A stretch of 5,147 nt of DNA from NCBI GenBank assembly GCA_964631175.1, contig CAZVWH010000148.1, positions 1 to 5,147 on the forward strand, in the 5' to 3' direction. Positions 1-5,050 of this stretch are shown piece by piece. Position 1 is the stretch's first letter; every line of letters starts with the position of its first letter. The translations under genes were made by a program, and so were the position numbers. Below the pieces are notes generated by a model, which did not search any database, was not told the DNA's origin, and saw only the letters and a program-made list of their open reading frames with translations. Source of the stretch: CAZVWH01 sp964631175 (lineage in GTDB: Bacteria > Planctomycetota > Phycisphaerae > Sedimentisphaerales > Anaerobacaceae).

Positions 1-2
1 AG

Positions 3-1628
3 GTCGGAGCCAAAGAAGTCTCCGAAGATTTAATTGCTGATGCCGTTCTGACAGCCCAGGAAATCATCGTCCAGTTGTGTGAGATGATCGAAGAGCTGCG
101 CGAGAAAGCCGGTGTCGAAAAGGAAATCCCGCTTGTTGACATTGACGATAAGCTCTTTTCACGCGTAAGCTCACAGATTCAGGATGATCTACGCGAGCTT
201 AAGCAGATAACAGACAAGCAAAAGCGTCAAACGGCAGTACAGCAGCTATTCGAAGAGGTTAGTGAGCAATATTGTGCCGCCGAAGGAACATCGGAAAATA
301 ACAACGTATCATCAGATGTTGCAAATGTTTCACAGAATACAACTGAGCCAAAATGTGACAAAGCAATGCTCAAACGAATCCTTGAAAGGGTAGAGAGCAA
401 AGTTGTTCGCAAACTGTTGTTGGATGGTAAGAGAGTCGATGGCAGAGGCTATAGAGATATACGTCCAATTACATGTGAAGTAGGCATACTGCCGAGAGCA
501 CACGGCTCAGCTTTGTTTACACGGGGAGAGACACAAGCAATCGTTAGTGTAACCCTTGGAACTATTAGAGACGCGCAGATTATAGATGGTTTGTTGGATG
601 AGTACGCTCAAAGCTTTACACTGCATTATAATTTCCCACCCTTTTCTGTTGGCGAGGTGCGACCGATGCGCGGGCCTGGTCGGAGAGAAATTGGTCACGG
701 AGTCCTCGCAGAGCGAGCGCTGGAGCAGGTAAGGCCGCCGGAGGATAAATTTGCATACACTGTCCGATTAGTCTCGGATATTACTGAGTCGAACGGCTCC
801 AGCTCAATGGCCTCGGTTTGCGGCGGCTCACTGGCTCTTATGGATGCCGGCGTTCCGATTAGCAAAGCAGTCGCCGGCATATCAATCGGCATGGTCAGCG
901 ATAAAAAGGGCAGATATGAATTACTGACGGATATTATGGGCGAAGAAGACCATTTCGGCGATATGGATTTCAAAGTCGCCGGAACTACCGACGGAATTAC
1001 GGCCATACAGCTCGACATCAAAGCTGAGGGCTTGGAACATGAAGTTATGGTCAAGGCCTTACAGCGGGCAAAAGAAGCCCGACTGGAAATTCTAAAAATT
1101 ACGGATGAGGTCATCAGTGAACCTCGATCTGAAATAAGCAAGTATGCACCAAAGCTCATAACTATTGAAATTGACCCTGAGTTTATTGGTAAGGTAATCG
1201 GCCCCGGAGGAAAAATGATCAAAAGTATCCAAGAACAAACCGAAACAACTATTGAAATCGAGGAGGACGGAACTATTTATATAAGCTGCGTCGATGGTGA
1301 TGGGTATCTCAAAGCTAAAGAAATTATCGAATCACTTACGCAACCACCACAGGTAGGCAAGATTTACAACCAGGCAAAAGTAGTATCAGTAAAGGACTTT
1401 GGGGTCTTTGTTGAGATCACGCCGGGCGTCGAAGGCTTGTGCCATATCAGCGAGCTAAGTAATGGTTTTGTCAGGAACGTTGAGGATGTCTGTAAGGTAG
1501 GTGATGTAATACCGGTAAAACTAACAGCGATTGATGAGCAGGGCAGATTAAAACTTTCCCGCAAAGCGGCTCTTGCCGAGATGAACAGTGAGGAGGAAAA
1601 AAAGCCTGTGGGAAAAGCTGATAAATAA
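3..1628 (+). CDS. pnp: Polynucleotide phosphorylase, 5'-truncated by window edge
   Basis: This enzyme degrades RNA 3'-to-5' by phosphorolysis, releasing nucleoside diphosphates, and acts in cytoplasmic mRNA turnover. The frame is open from position 3, so the ATG lies outside the window. By memory alignment to the E. coli protein, about the first 200 residues (most of the first RNase PH domain) are missing. Visible in order are the helical linker (about 80-420), the second RNase PH domain (about 435-1130), the KH domain with its GPGG loop (1200-1211) and the S1 domain (about 1353-1565). The phosphate-binding stretch SNGSSSMASVCG starts at 789. The two metal-binding aspartates of the family (E. 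coli D486 and D492) are present in EDHFGDMDF, at 948-950 and 966-968. The linker is about 20 residues longer than in E. coli, with an Asn/Ser/Thr-rich insert. A short acidic/lysine tail follows S1, and the stop is TAA. A TTG at 75 is internal, not the start. Identification is very secure. Confidence 0.98.
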   Translation, partial: VGAKEVSEDLIADAVLTAQEIIVQLCEMIEELREKAGVEKEIPLVDIDDKLFSRVSSQIQDDLRELKQITDKQKRQTAVQQLFEEVSEQYCAAEGTSENNNVSSDVANVSQNTTEPKCDKAMLKRILERVESKVVRKLLLDGKRVDGRGYRDIRPITCEVGILPRAHGSALFTRGETQAIVSVTLGTIRDAQIIDGLLDEYAQSFTLHYNFPPFSVGEVRPMRGPGRREIGHGVLAERALEQVRPPEDKFAYTVRLVSDITESNGSSSMASVCGGSLALMDAGVPISKAVAGISIGMVSDKKGRYELLTDIMGEEDHFGDMDFKVAGTTDGITAIQLDIKAEGLEHEVMVKALQRAKEARLEILKITDEVISEPRSEISKYAPKLITIEIDPEFIGKVIGPGGKMIKSIQEQTETTIEIEEDGTIYISCVDGDGYLKAKEIIESLTQPPQVGKIYNQAKVVSVKDFGVFVEITPGVEGLCHISELSNGFVRNVEDVCKVGDVIPVKLTAIDEQGRLKLSRKAALAEMNSEEEKKPVGKADK

Positions 1629-1762
1629 TGACAGGGGGGTAGATTAAAAAAAATTGCCCGTCGATAAAATAACAGGCGGAAAGTTGAAAGATAAAGCGTC
1701 TTTTTTGAAATTGTAGCTTTACATTTCTTGTTTTATGTACTTCGCTTCTTCATAGTTTAGCC

Positions 1763-1770
1763 AAGGAGGA
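1763..1770 (+). promoter_or_regulatory. Strong Shine-Dalgarno sequence upstream of the kinase
   Basis: AAGGAGGA is close to a perfect anti-16S match and is the best ribosome binding site in the window. It is about 90 bases before the kinase ATG, too far to serve it. It sits 8 bases before a GTG (1778) that opens a 33-codon frame. It therefore argues for a leader peptide, or for a longer kinase if the sequence between has lost or gained a base. Confidence 0.5.
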
Positions 1771-1777
1771 AGAATAG

Positions 1778-1879
1778 GTGCAGCAAGTATGGACGGTTTA
1801 CGGTCGGCTTAATTGTTTTTGTGTAAAAGCTACAACTCCAAAAAAATGGCAGAGCAAAGATGACCTCGGTAAAAGATGA
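1778..1879 (+). CDS. Possible leader peptide overlapping the kinase start
   Basis: A GTG codon 8 bases after the AAGGAGGA site opens a 33-residue frame beginning VQQVWTVYGRLNCFCV and ending ...WQSKDDLGKR with TGA at 1877. The end of this frame overlaps the first codons of the histidine kinase in another frame, which would allow translational coupling. I recognise no family. The frame contains an A7 run (1840-1846). Removing one A would join it in frame to the kinase and add 27 residues. Either it is a coupling leader, or it is the true kinase N-terminus broken by a homopolymer error, or it is chance. The RBS is the only positive evidence. Confidence 0.25.
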   Translation: MQQVWTVYGRLNCFCVKATTPKKWQSKDDLGKR

Positions 1880-2648
1880 AATTCAGACAAATGGAAAACA
1901 GCACCTCCATGAACTCGAAGAATTAAGCAAATTGACGGGCGCTCTTGCTCATGAGATCAAGAATCCTCTATCTACCATTAAGGTTAATTTAAAACTTGTT
2001 AAAGAGGAATTGGAGAGTTCGAATTTTGCCGAGCTTGGCAGAACCGGTACCGACGGAGAGAACCAAAAGCTGACAAGGGCGCTTAGAAAAATAGCTGTTA
2101 TCCAAAAGGAAACGGATAGGCTTGAGCAGATCCTCGAAAGCTTTTTACGTTACATTCGCAGAACCGAGCTACAAATGGCCACGGTTGATATTAATGAGCT
2201 TGTCAGTGACATGGTTGACTTCTATACCCCGCAGGCTCACAACCACTCAATTACTATTCGACAAAGCTTCCATAATAAGCCGCTTGTTTGCAAAGCTGAT
2301 GCAGATATGCTAAAGCAGGCGCTATTGAATCTATTTATTAACGCCCAGCAGGCTATGAGTGGTAGCGGAGAGCTGATAATAAGAACTGACCGTCAAAATA
2401 AAGAAGTCATTATCCAAATCAGTGATACCGGCAGTGGTATTGAAACCAAGAAGCTCCCCTTTATTTTCGATGCTTATTATTCATTACGGCCCCAAGGAAG
2501 CGGACTTGGTTTGCCAACAACAAAAAAAATGGTCGAAGCGCACAACGGCACAATAACCGTTGATAGTGAATTAGGTAAGGGAACATCATTTACTATAAAA
2601 TTGCCTCTGCTTGTCGATGACAGAAACCATAGTGAGGTGCCGGCTTGA
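1860..2648 (+). CDS. Soluble two-component sensor histidine kinase (NtrB/AtoS-like core)
   Basis: This cytoplasmic kinase autophosphorylates on histidine and should pass the phosphate to the regulator encoded immediately downstream. The 262-residue product has a short N-terminal coiled-coil-like helix and then the H-box LAHEIKNPLS with the phospho-acceptor His31. The dimerisation hairpin carries a hydrophilic insert (about residues 52-72). The HATPase_c domain shows the N-box LLNLFINAQQAM (Asn157, Asn161), the G1 box ISDTGSGI (Asp189), an F-box FIFDAYYS and the G2 box GSGLGL (213-218). I see no transmembrane helix, PAS, GAF or HAMP segment, so the input must come from a partner, from the short N-terminus or from an unseen extension. 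An in-frame TAA at 1824 limits the N-terminus, and ATG 1860 is the first usable start. It has no clear RBS, while a strong one lies about 90 bases upstream in another frame. Its TGA overlaps the regulator's start codon. The identity of the stimulus is unknown. Confidence 0.93.
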   Translation: MTSVKDEIQTNGKQHLHELEELSKLTGALAHEIKNPLSTIKVNLKLVKEELESSNFAELGRTGTDGENQKLTRALRKIAVIQKETDRLEQILESFLRYIRRTELQMATVDINELVSDMVDFYTPQAHNHSITIRQSFHNKPLVCKADADMLKQALLNLFINAQQAMSGSGELIIRTDRQNKEVIIQISDTGSGIETKKLPFIFDAYYSLRPQGSGLGLPTTKKMVEAHNGTITVDSELGKGTSFTIKLPLLVDDRNHSEVPA

Positions 2649-4069
2649 ATGAAGAAAAGAGTGTAATTTTAGTTGTTGATGACGAGCGAGACCATGCAGA
2701 CGGAATTGTAGAATCACTCGAGAAATTGCCTGTCAAAGCTGTCGCTGTTTACAATGGTAAAGATGCATTAGAGATTGTTCGCAATCAGCAGGTCGATGTT
2801 GTTGTCACGGATTTAAAATTGGGCAGCAACTTTGATGGATTGGCAATACTCGAAGAAGCCAAGAAACATAACAGCAGGACAGAAGTCATCTTAATAACCG
2901 CTTACGCAACAATTGATACCTGTAAGCAAGCCTTACGGCGTGGGGCGTATGATTATCTTGTCAAGCCAATCGATATCGATCAGCTTCGTACACTGGTCAG
3001 CCAGGCCGGCCGAAAAGCCTCAGACGCTTACGTTCGACAGGCAAAAGATGACAAAACGGACCAAGAGGAATTTGAATTCAAGGGTGTACGCGGCACAAAT
3101 CCTGCTATAAAAGGCATATTTGATGTGCTACGGCGGGTGGCGCCGACCAACATATCCGTCTTAATCGAGGGCGAGTCGGGAACAGGCAAAGAGCTGCTGG
3201 CAAGAGCAATCCATAACAATTCACCGCGGTGGAACAAGCCATTTAGGCCCATAAATTGTGCTGGTCTTACCGAAACCTTATTAGAAAGCGAATTGTTCGG
3301 CCACGTCAAAGGTGCATTTACCGGTGCAGCCGGTGACAGAAAAGGTTTGTTTGAGATAGCTGATAAGGGGACATTGCTGCTGGATGAAATCGGTGATATG
3401 CCGCTAAATATGCAAGCCAAACTGTTACGGGTTATTGAAGATGGTGTCGTTATACCAGTAGGCTCGAATAAACCAACGATAGTGGACGTCCGTATCATTA
3501 GCGCAACAAACCATGACTTGACAAAGCTTATAGAAGAAAAGAAATTCAGGCAGGATTTATATTTTAGAATCAAAGGCGTAAATATAGCTCTGCCCGCTCT
3601 GCGTGAGAGAACTGAAGATATTCCAGCTCTTGTGGAGTTCTTTTTAAGCCAAGCCGCGTCTGAAACAGGCTCAAAAGTCGCCGGCATAACCGATACCGCT
3701 ATGGCGGCTCTTTGCAGCTTTGACTGGCCTGGTAATATTCGACAGTTGCGAAACTCTGTCAGGACGATGGTTGTGATGTGTGACAGGGATAAAATTGATA
3801 TGGCCGACATTCCTCCTGAGATAGCACATAGGCCGCAATTACCCCCCTTCTTGCTTTCGCCTGACCCCGCGTCTCCCGACGCAAGGCGGGGCGGCGGGCA
3901 AGAAAGCAGGGGGGTAGGTCCCTTAGCAGGTATGTCGCTAAATGAGCTGGAAAAACAAGCCATCATAGAAACATTGGCGAAAACGAAAGACAACCGTGAG
4001 AAAGCTGCGAAGATCCTCGGCATCGGCGAAAGAACACTCTACAGAAAAATCAAAGAATATAATTTGTAG
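2645..4069 (+). CDS. NtrC-family sigma54-dependent response regulator
   Basis: This is a 474-residue bacterial enhancer-binding protein. The receiver domain (about 5-120) has the acidic pair Asp12/Asp13, phospho-acceptor Asp56, Thr85 and Lys107. The AAA+ domain (about 147-378) has Walker A GESGTGKE (176-183), the sigma54-contacting loop GAFTGA (223-228), Walker B LLLDEIGD (244-251), sensor I SATNHD and arginines in FRQDLYFRI (302, 308). Sensor II lies in WPGNIRQLRN. A C-terminal Fis-type HTH (about 451-472) binds DNA. All key residues for ATPase and sigma54 activation are present. Start: TTG at 2645 overlaps the kinase TGA (TTGA). An in-frame TGA at 2633 excludes any longer form, and GAGGTG (2634-2639) is a suitable RBS. 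The linker (residues 399-424) is unusual: it is proline-, then glycine- and arginine-rich and is encoded by a palindrome. No -24/-12 promoter was recognised in the window, so its target genes are unknown. The family is certain; NtrC itself versus another NtrC-like regulator cannot be decided. Confidence 0.96.
   Translation: MNEEKSVILVVDDERDHADGIVESLEKLPVKAVAVYNGKDALEIVRNQQVDVVVTDLKLGSNFDGLAILEEAKKHNSRTEVILITAYATIDTCKQALRRGAYDYLVKPIDIDQLRTLVSQAGRKASDAYVRQAKDDKTDQEEFEFKGVRGTNPAIKGIFDVLRRVAPTNISVLIEGESGTGKELLARAIHNNSPRWNKPFRPINCAGLTETLLESELFGHVKGAFTGAAGDRKGLFEIADKGTLLLDEIGDMPLNMQAKLLRVIEDGVVIPVGSNKPTIVDVRIISATNHDLTKLIEEKKFRQDLYFRIKGVNIALPALRERTEDIPALVEFFLSQAASETGSKVAGITDTAMAALCSFDWPGNIRQLRNSVRTMVVMCDRDKIDMADIPPEIAHRPQLPPFLLSPDPASPDARRGGGQESRGVGPLAGMSLNELEKQAIIETLAKTKDNREKAAKILGIGERTLYRKIKEYNL
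3840..3916. repeat. In-frame imperfect palindromic element in the regulator linker
   Basis: The outer arms TACCCCCC (3840-3847) and GGGGGGTA (3909-3916) pair. TTCTTGC (3848-3854) then pairs with GCAAGAA (3898-3904), leaving AGCA as a bulge. The core has CCCCGC (3865-3870) with GCGGGG (3886-3891) and the alternative GCGTC/GACGC (3869-3873/3878-3882) around a TCCC loop. It encodes residues 399-424 without breaking the frame. Its GC content is far above that of the flanking coding sequence. It looks like a mobile or repeat palindrome that landed in a tolerant linker, analogous to Rickettsia palindromic elements, but no second copy is visible in this window. Confidence 0.6.
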
Positions 4070-4097
4070 TATTGCGTCGTGCGTATGTCGTTAGCGT

Positions 4098-4119
4098 AGC
4101 CCTGCGGGGGGCTGTTTTT
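4098..4119 (+). terminator. Rho-independent terminator after the response regulator
   Basis: AGCCC (4098-4102) pairs with GGGCT (4109-4113) around a six-base loop and is followed by G and then TTTTT (4115-4119). It lies about 30 bases after the regulator's TAG, so it ends the kinase-regulator transcript. The stem is short but GC-rich and the U-tract is clear. Confidence 0.7.
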
Positions 4120-4122
4120 GAT

Positions 4123-4151
4123 TTGACGGATTAGGAAATTTTGGGTAGTGT
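4123..4151 (+). promoter_or_regulatory. Possible sigma70-type promoter for the lysine-rich microprotein
   Basis: TTGACG (4123-4128) matches the -35 consensus in five of six positions. It is followed 17 bases later by TAGTGT (4146-4151), which matches TATAAT only at T1, A2 and T6. It lies just after the operon terminator and about 70 bases before the microprotein start, where a promoter is needed. The weak -10 keeps confidence low. Confidence 0.35.
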
Positions 4152-4223
4152 ATGGTTTGAAAGTGGTGTGTCGCGCCGAAAGGTTAAGAAATAAAAGTCA
4201 TTTTCAAGCAAGGAGAAACAGGT

Positions 4224-4331
4224 ATGGGCGATAAGGGGAAAAAAGATAAAGGCAAAAGAGAACAACATAAAAAGGCCCTGCTTAATCCAAAGGAAAAACG
4301 AAAATTAAAAAAGGAAAAGAAGAATAAATAA
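4224..4331 (+). CDS. Lysine-rich 35-residue microprotein
   Basis: ATG at 4224 follows AAGGAG (4210-4215) with 8 bases of spacing, an excellent RBS, and the frame ends in TAA. The product starts MGDKGKKDKGKREQHKK and ends in a NPKEKRKLKKEKKNK-type tail. It has 15 Lys, 2 Arg and 1 His against 5 acidic residues, so the net charge is about +12. It has no hydrophobic core, signal peptide or cysteine, and is probably disordered or a charged helix. From memory, very similar short MGDKGKKDKGK...PKEKRK proteins occur in several bacterial groups without known function; I could not verify this. The charge suggests binding to nucleic acid, ribosomes or another polyanion, which is inference only. It is flanked by a terminator upstream and repeats downstream, so it is probably monocistronic. 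The context gives no further functional clue. Confidence 0.72.
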   Translation: MGDKGKKDKGKREQHKKALLNPKEKRKLKKEKKNK

Positions 4332-4362
4332 TTGCCCAGTGGTAACCCGTGAAGCGCCTCTC

Positions 4363-4389
4363 CGTCATTCTTAGCGCAGCGAAGAATCT
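4363..4389. repeat. ATTCTT/AAGAAT interspersed palindrome
   Basis: ATTCTT (4367-4372) pairs with AAGAAT (4382-4387), and GC/GC pairs continue inside (4374-4375/4379-4380). The extended form CGTCATTCTTAGCGCAGCG resembles a class of short intergenic repeats (GTCATTCT-x-AGCG-x-AGCGAAGAATCT) that I know from many environmental bacterial genomes. Only one copy is in the window, so the repeat status rests on recall. Confidence 0.45.
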
Positions 4390-4392
4390 ATC

Positions 4393-4416
4393 AAAACAAA
4401 AGCCGGCCTTGCCGGT
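4393..4416 (-). terminator. Terminator-like hairpin oriented leftward
   Basis: Read on the minus strand, CCGGC, loop AAG and GCCGG form a five-base-pair GC stem (4403-4407/4411-4415, plus a possible G-U pair at 4402/4416). The sequence continues CTTTTGTTTT. On the plus strand there is no U-tract. It would stop transcription entering from the right, shielding the microprotein and operon from antisense reads. No minus-strand gene feeding it was seen. Confidence 0.4.
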
Positions 4417-4430
4417 CTCGAATGGCTATA

Positions 4431-4451
4431 TACTAAATACTAACGACTAAT
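4431..4451 (+). repeat. Three imperfect TACTAA-type heptamers
   Basis: TACTAAA, TACTAAC and GACTAAT lie head to tail, differing at the first or last base. This is a very short tandem array in an AT-rich spacer. It could be low complexity by chance, or part of the interspersed repeat cluster around it. No function is proposed. Confidence 0.3.
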
Positions 4452-4559
4452 TTGCCCCTTGCCTTTTCACTTCTTTTATATTATTTTCTGTCGCTAAAGG
4501 CGTGAGGCATCCGGGAGCGGAACCAACACGAGAGACGATTCCTTAGCATGTCCTGCCTG

Positions 4560-4585
4560 CCCTCCGTAGCTTTAGCGAAGGAGGG
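4560..4585. repeat. CCCTCC/GGAGGG hairpin, repeat unit A
   Basis: CCCTCC (4560-4565) pairs with GGAGGG (4580-4585), with an inner GC/GC pair around TTTA (4569-4576). It shares its CCTCCGTA-type ends with the hairpin at 4629-4656, so the two appear related. The following GAGCGTAGTCGAAGG also resembles a common intergenic repeat piece, by recall. Confidence 0.5.
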
Positions 4586-4628
4586 AGCGTAGTCGAAGGG
4601 GCAGCCGAAGGGAGATACGAGATATCCA

Positions 4629-4656
4629 TCCTCCGTCCCTTAGGGACTACGGAGGA
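4629..4656. repeat. TCCTCCGT/ACGGAGGA hairpin, repeat unit B
   Basis: TCCTCC (4629-4634) pairs with GGAGGA (4651-4656). The inner arm GTCCC (4635-4639) pairs with GGGAC (4643-4647) over a TTA loop, leaving TAC unpaired. Alternatively TCCTCCGT pairs with ACGGAGGA as an uninterrupted eight-base stem. It is strongly palindromic and is related to unit A 44 bases upstream. There is no U-tract on either side, so it is not an intrinsic terminator. Confidence 0.55.
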
Positions 4657-4669
4657 CGAGTGAAATTAT

Positions 4670-4695
4670 TTGCCGGTTTATACAGACTGTATAAT
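4670..4695 (+). promoter_or_regulatory. Promoter with consensus -10 for the membrane microprotein
   Basis: TATAAT (4690-4695) is a perfect -10 box. The nearest -35-like hexamer, TTGCCG (4670-4675), is only 14 bases away, shorter than the usual 16-18, so the promoter may rely on its -10 or on an activator. The predicted transcription start is about 4702, giving a leader of roughly 38 bases before the TTG start with the RBS inside it. Confidence 0.45.
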
Positions 4696-4701
4696 CATTG
4701 T

Positions 4702-4715
4702 TATCATTCATGATA
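4702..4715. promoter_or_regulatory. Dyad at the predicted transcription start (operator candidate)
   Basis: TATCAT (4702-4707) and ATGATA (4710-4715) are perfect inverted arms separated by TC. They start six bases after the TATAAT box. This position would let a dimeric repressor block initiation. It could also be a small AT-rich leader hairpin, although the two-base spacer is too small for a loop unless inner pairs open. Confidence 0.35.
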
Positions 4716-4739
4716 TAGATATGCAAAAGGAGCACTGCT

Positions 4740-4829
4740 TTGCAAGGGATCGTCATAGTCTTAGCAATTGTTTTATTTGATGTTATTCTCATTGCAGTTG
4801 GTAAGCGTCTTCAGAAATGGAATGCCTAG
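4740..4829 (+). CDS. Single-pass membrane microprotein, 29 residues
   Basis: TTG at 4740 lies 7 bases after AAGGAG (4727-4732), a near-ideal RBS, and no other start is possible because an in-frame TAG lies at 4716. The product begins MQGIVIVLAIVLFDVI. It has one hydrophobic segment (about residues 4-21) and then a basic amphipathic end, GKRLQKWNA. The positive-inside rule predicts an N-out, C-in orientation. Asp14 lies in the middle of the membrane segment, which is unusual and may be functional or mediate contact with a partner helix. The size and shape are like small membrane subunits or regulators such as KdpF or CydX, but the sequence matches neither to my eye and no such operon is in the window. 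A consensus -10 and a dyad precede it. After its TAG the same frame stays open for another 37 codons. Function unknown. Confidence 0.5.
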   Translation: MQGIVIVLAIVLFDVILIAVGKRLQKWNA

Positions 4830-4870
4830 TTTGGTACTCCTGAAAATTCTCGAAAAACCGACAGAGGGAC

Positions 4871-4920
4871 TGGCGAGGTAACTGAGCACTGTAAGCCACA
4901 GTTCAGGAAGTACATCGCCA
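4871..4920. other. Nested 18-bp stem-loop, structured RNA candidate
   Basis: The outer stem is TGGCGA (4871-4876) with TCGCCA (4915-4920). Next are GTA/TAC (4878-4880/4911-4913) and CTGA/TCAG (4882-4885/4903-4906). The apical stem is ACTGT/ACAGT (4888-4892/4898-4902) with loop AAGCC. That makes 18 Watson-Crick pairs in 50 bases with small bulges, the longest structure in the tail. No T-tract follows on the plus strand, so it is not an intrinsic terminator. It matches no tRNA, SRP, tmRNA or riboswitch core that I recognise. It could be a transcript-stabilising 3' hairpin of the microprotein mRNA, a small RNA, or a protein-binding or single-strand DNA site. Confidence 0.4.
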
Positions 4921-5050
4921 AAGACTTCAGCAAATTAAGATAGTAGATGCAAATGGGTAAAGCAGTCGCTCGTAACTCGCGCCGCAGACCTACACGTACT
5001 ACAAGATAGAGTATTTATTATTTAGACAGGAGTGTCTCAGCGAAGTGTAA

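Larger units (their letters stand above)
4332..4739. other. Intergenic repeat-rich stretch without a conventional gene
   Basis: No credible protein frame was found on either strand. The longest minus-strand frames here (for example about 28 codons starting near 4626) simply translate the CCTCC/GGAGG hairpin pieces. The stretch holds an ATTCTT/AAGAAT palindrome, a minus-oriented terminator-like hairpin, short TACTAA-type heptamers, two CCTCC/GGAGG hairpins, and at its right end a promoter and dyad for the following small gene. Each is listed separately. Confidence 0.6.

Noticed and set aside
75..77. TTG as the start of the first gene
   Set aside because: The frame is open back to position 3 and encodes PNPase sequence that aligns with the family upstream of this codon, so the codon is internal.
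695..1222. Minus-strand open frame of 175 codons
   Set aside because: It lies antisense to the most conserved part of PNPase and shows no family features.
1632..1642. CAGGGGGGTAG after pnp, identical to the end of the palindrome in the regulator (3907-3917)
   Set aside because: Eleven-base matches dominated by a G-run are expected by chance in 5 kb, and the remaining arms of the palindrome are absent here.
1687..1703. AAAGA/TCTTT hairpin with T-run as a pnp terminator
   Set aside because: The stem is only five bases and almost all A-T, too weak for an intrinsic terminator.
1711..1739. TTGTAG and TATGTA as a kinase promoter with 17-base spacing
   Set aside because: Both hexamers match consensus at only about half their positions in an AT-rich spacer. 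A promoter in this gap is likely, but this one cannot be supported.
3028..4023. Long minus-strand open frame of 331 codons
   Set aside because: It is fully antisense to the conserved AAA+ and HTH regions of the response regulator, has no recognisable motif and no RBS. It is a shadow of the real gene.
4541..4628. Minus-strand frame of 28 codons starting MDISYLPSA
   Set aside because: It is a conceptual translation of the CCTCC/GGAGG repeat units, and its GGAGG abuts the ATG with no spacer.
4947..5009. Arg-rich 20-codon frame beginning MQMGKAVARN
   Set aside because: It has no Shine-Dalgarno sequence, is very short and no family is recognised. It is mentioned only as part of the TAG-interrupted frame.
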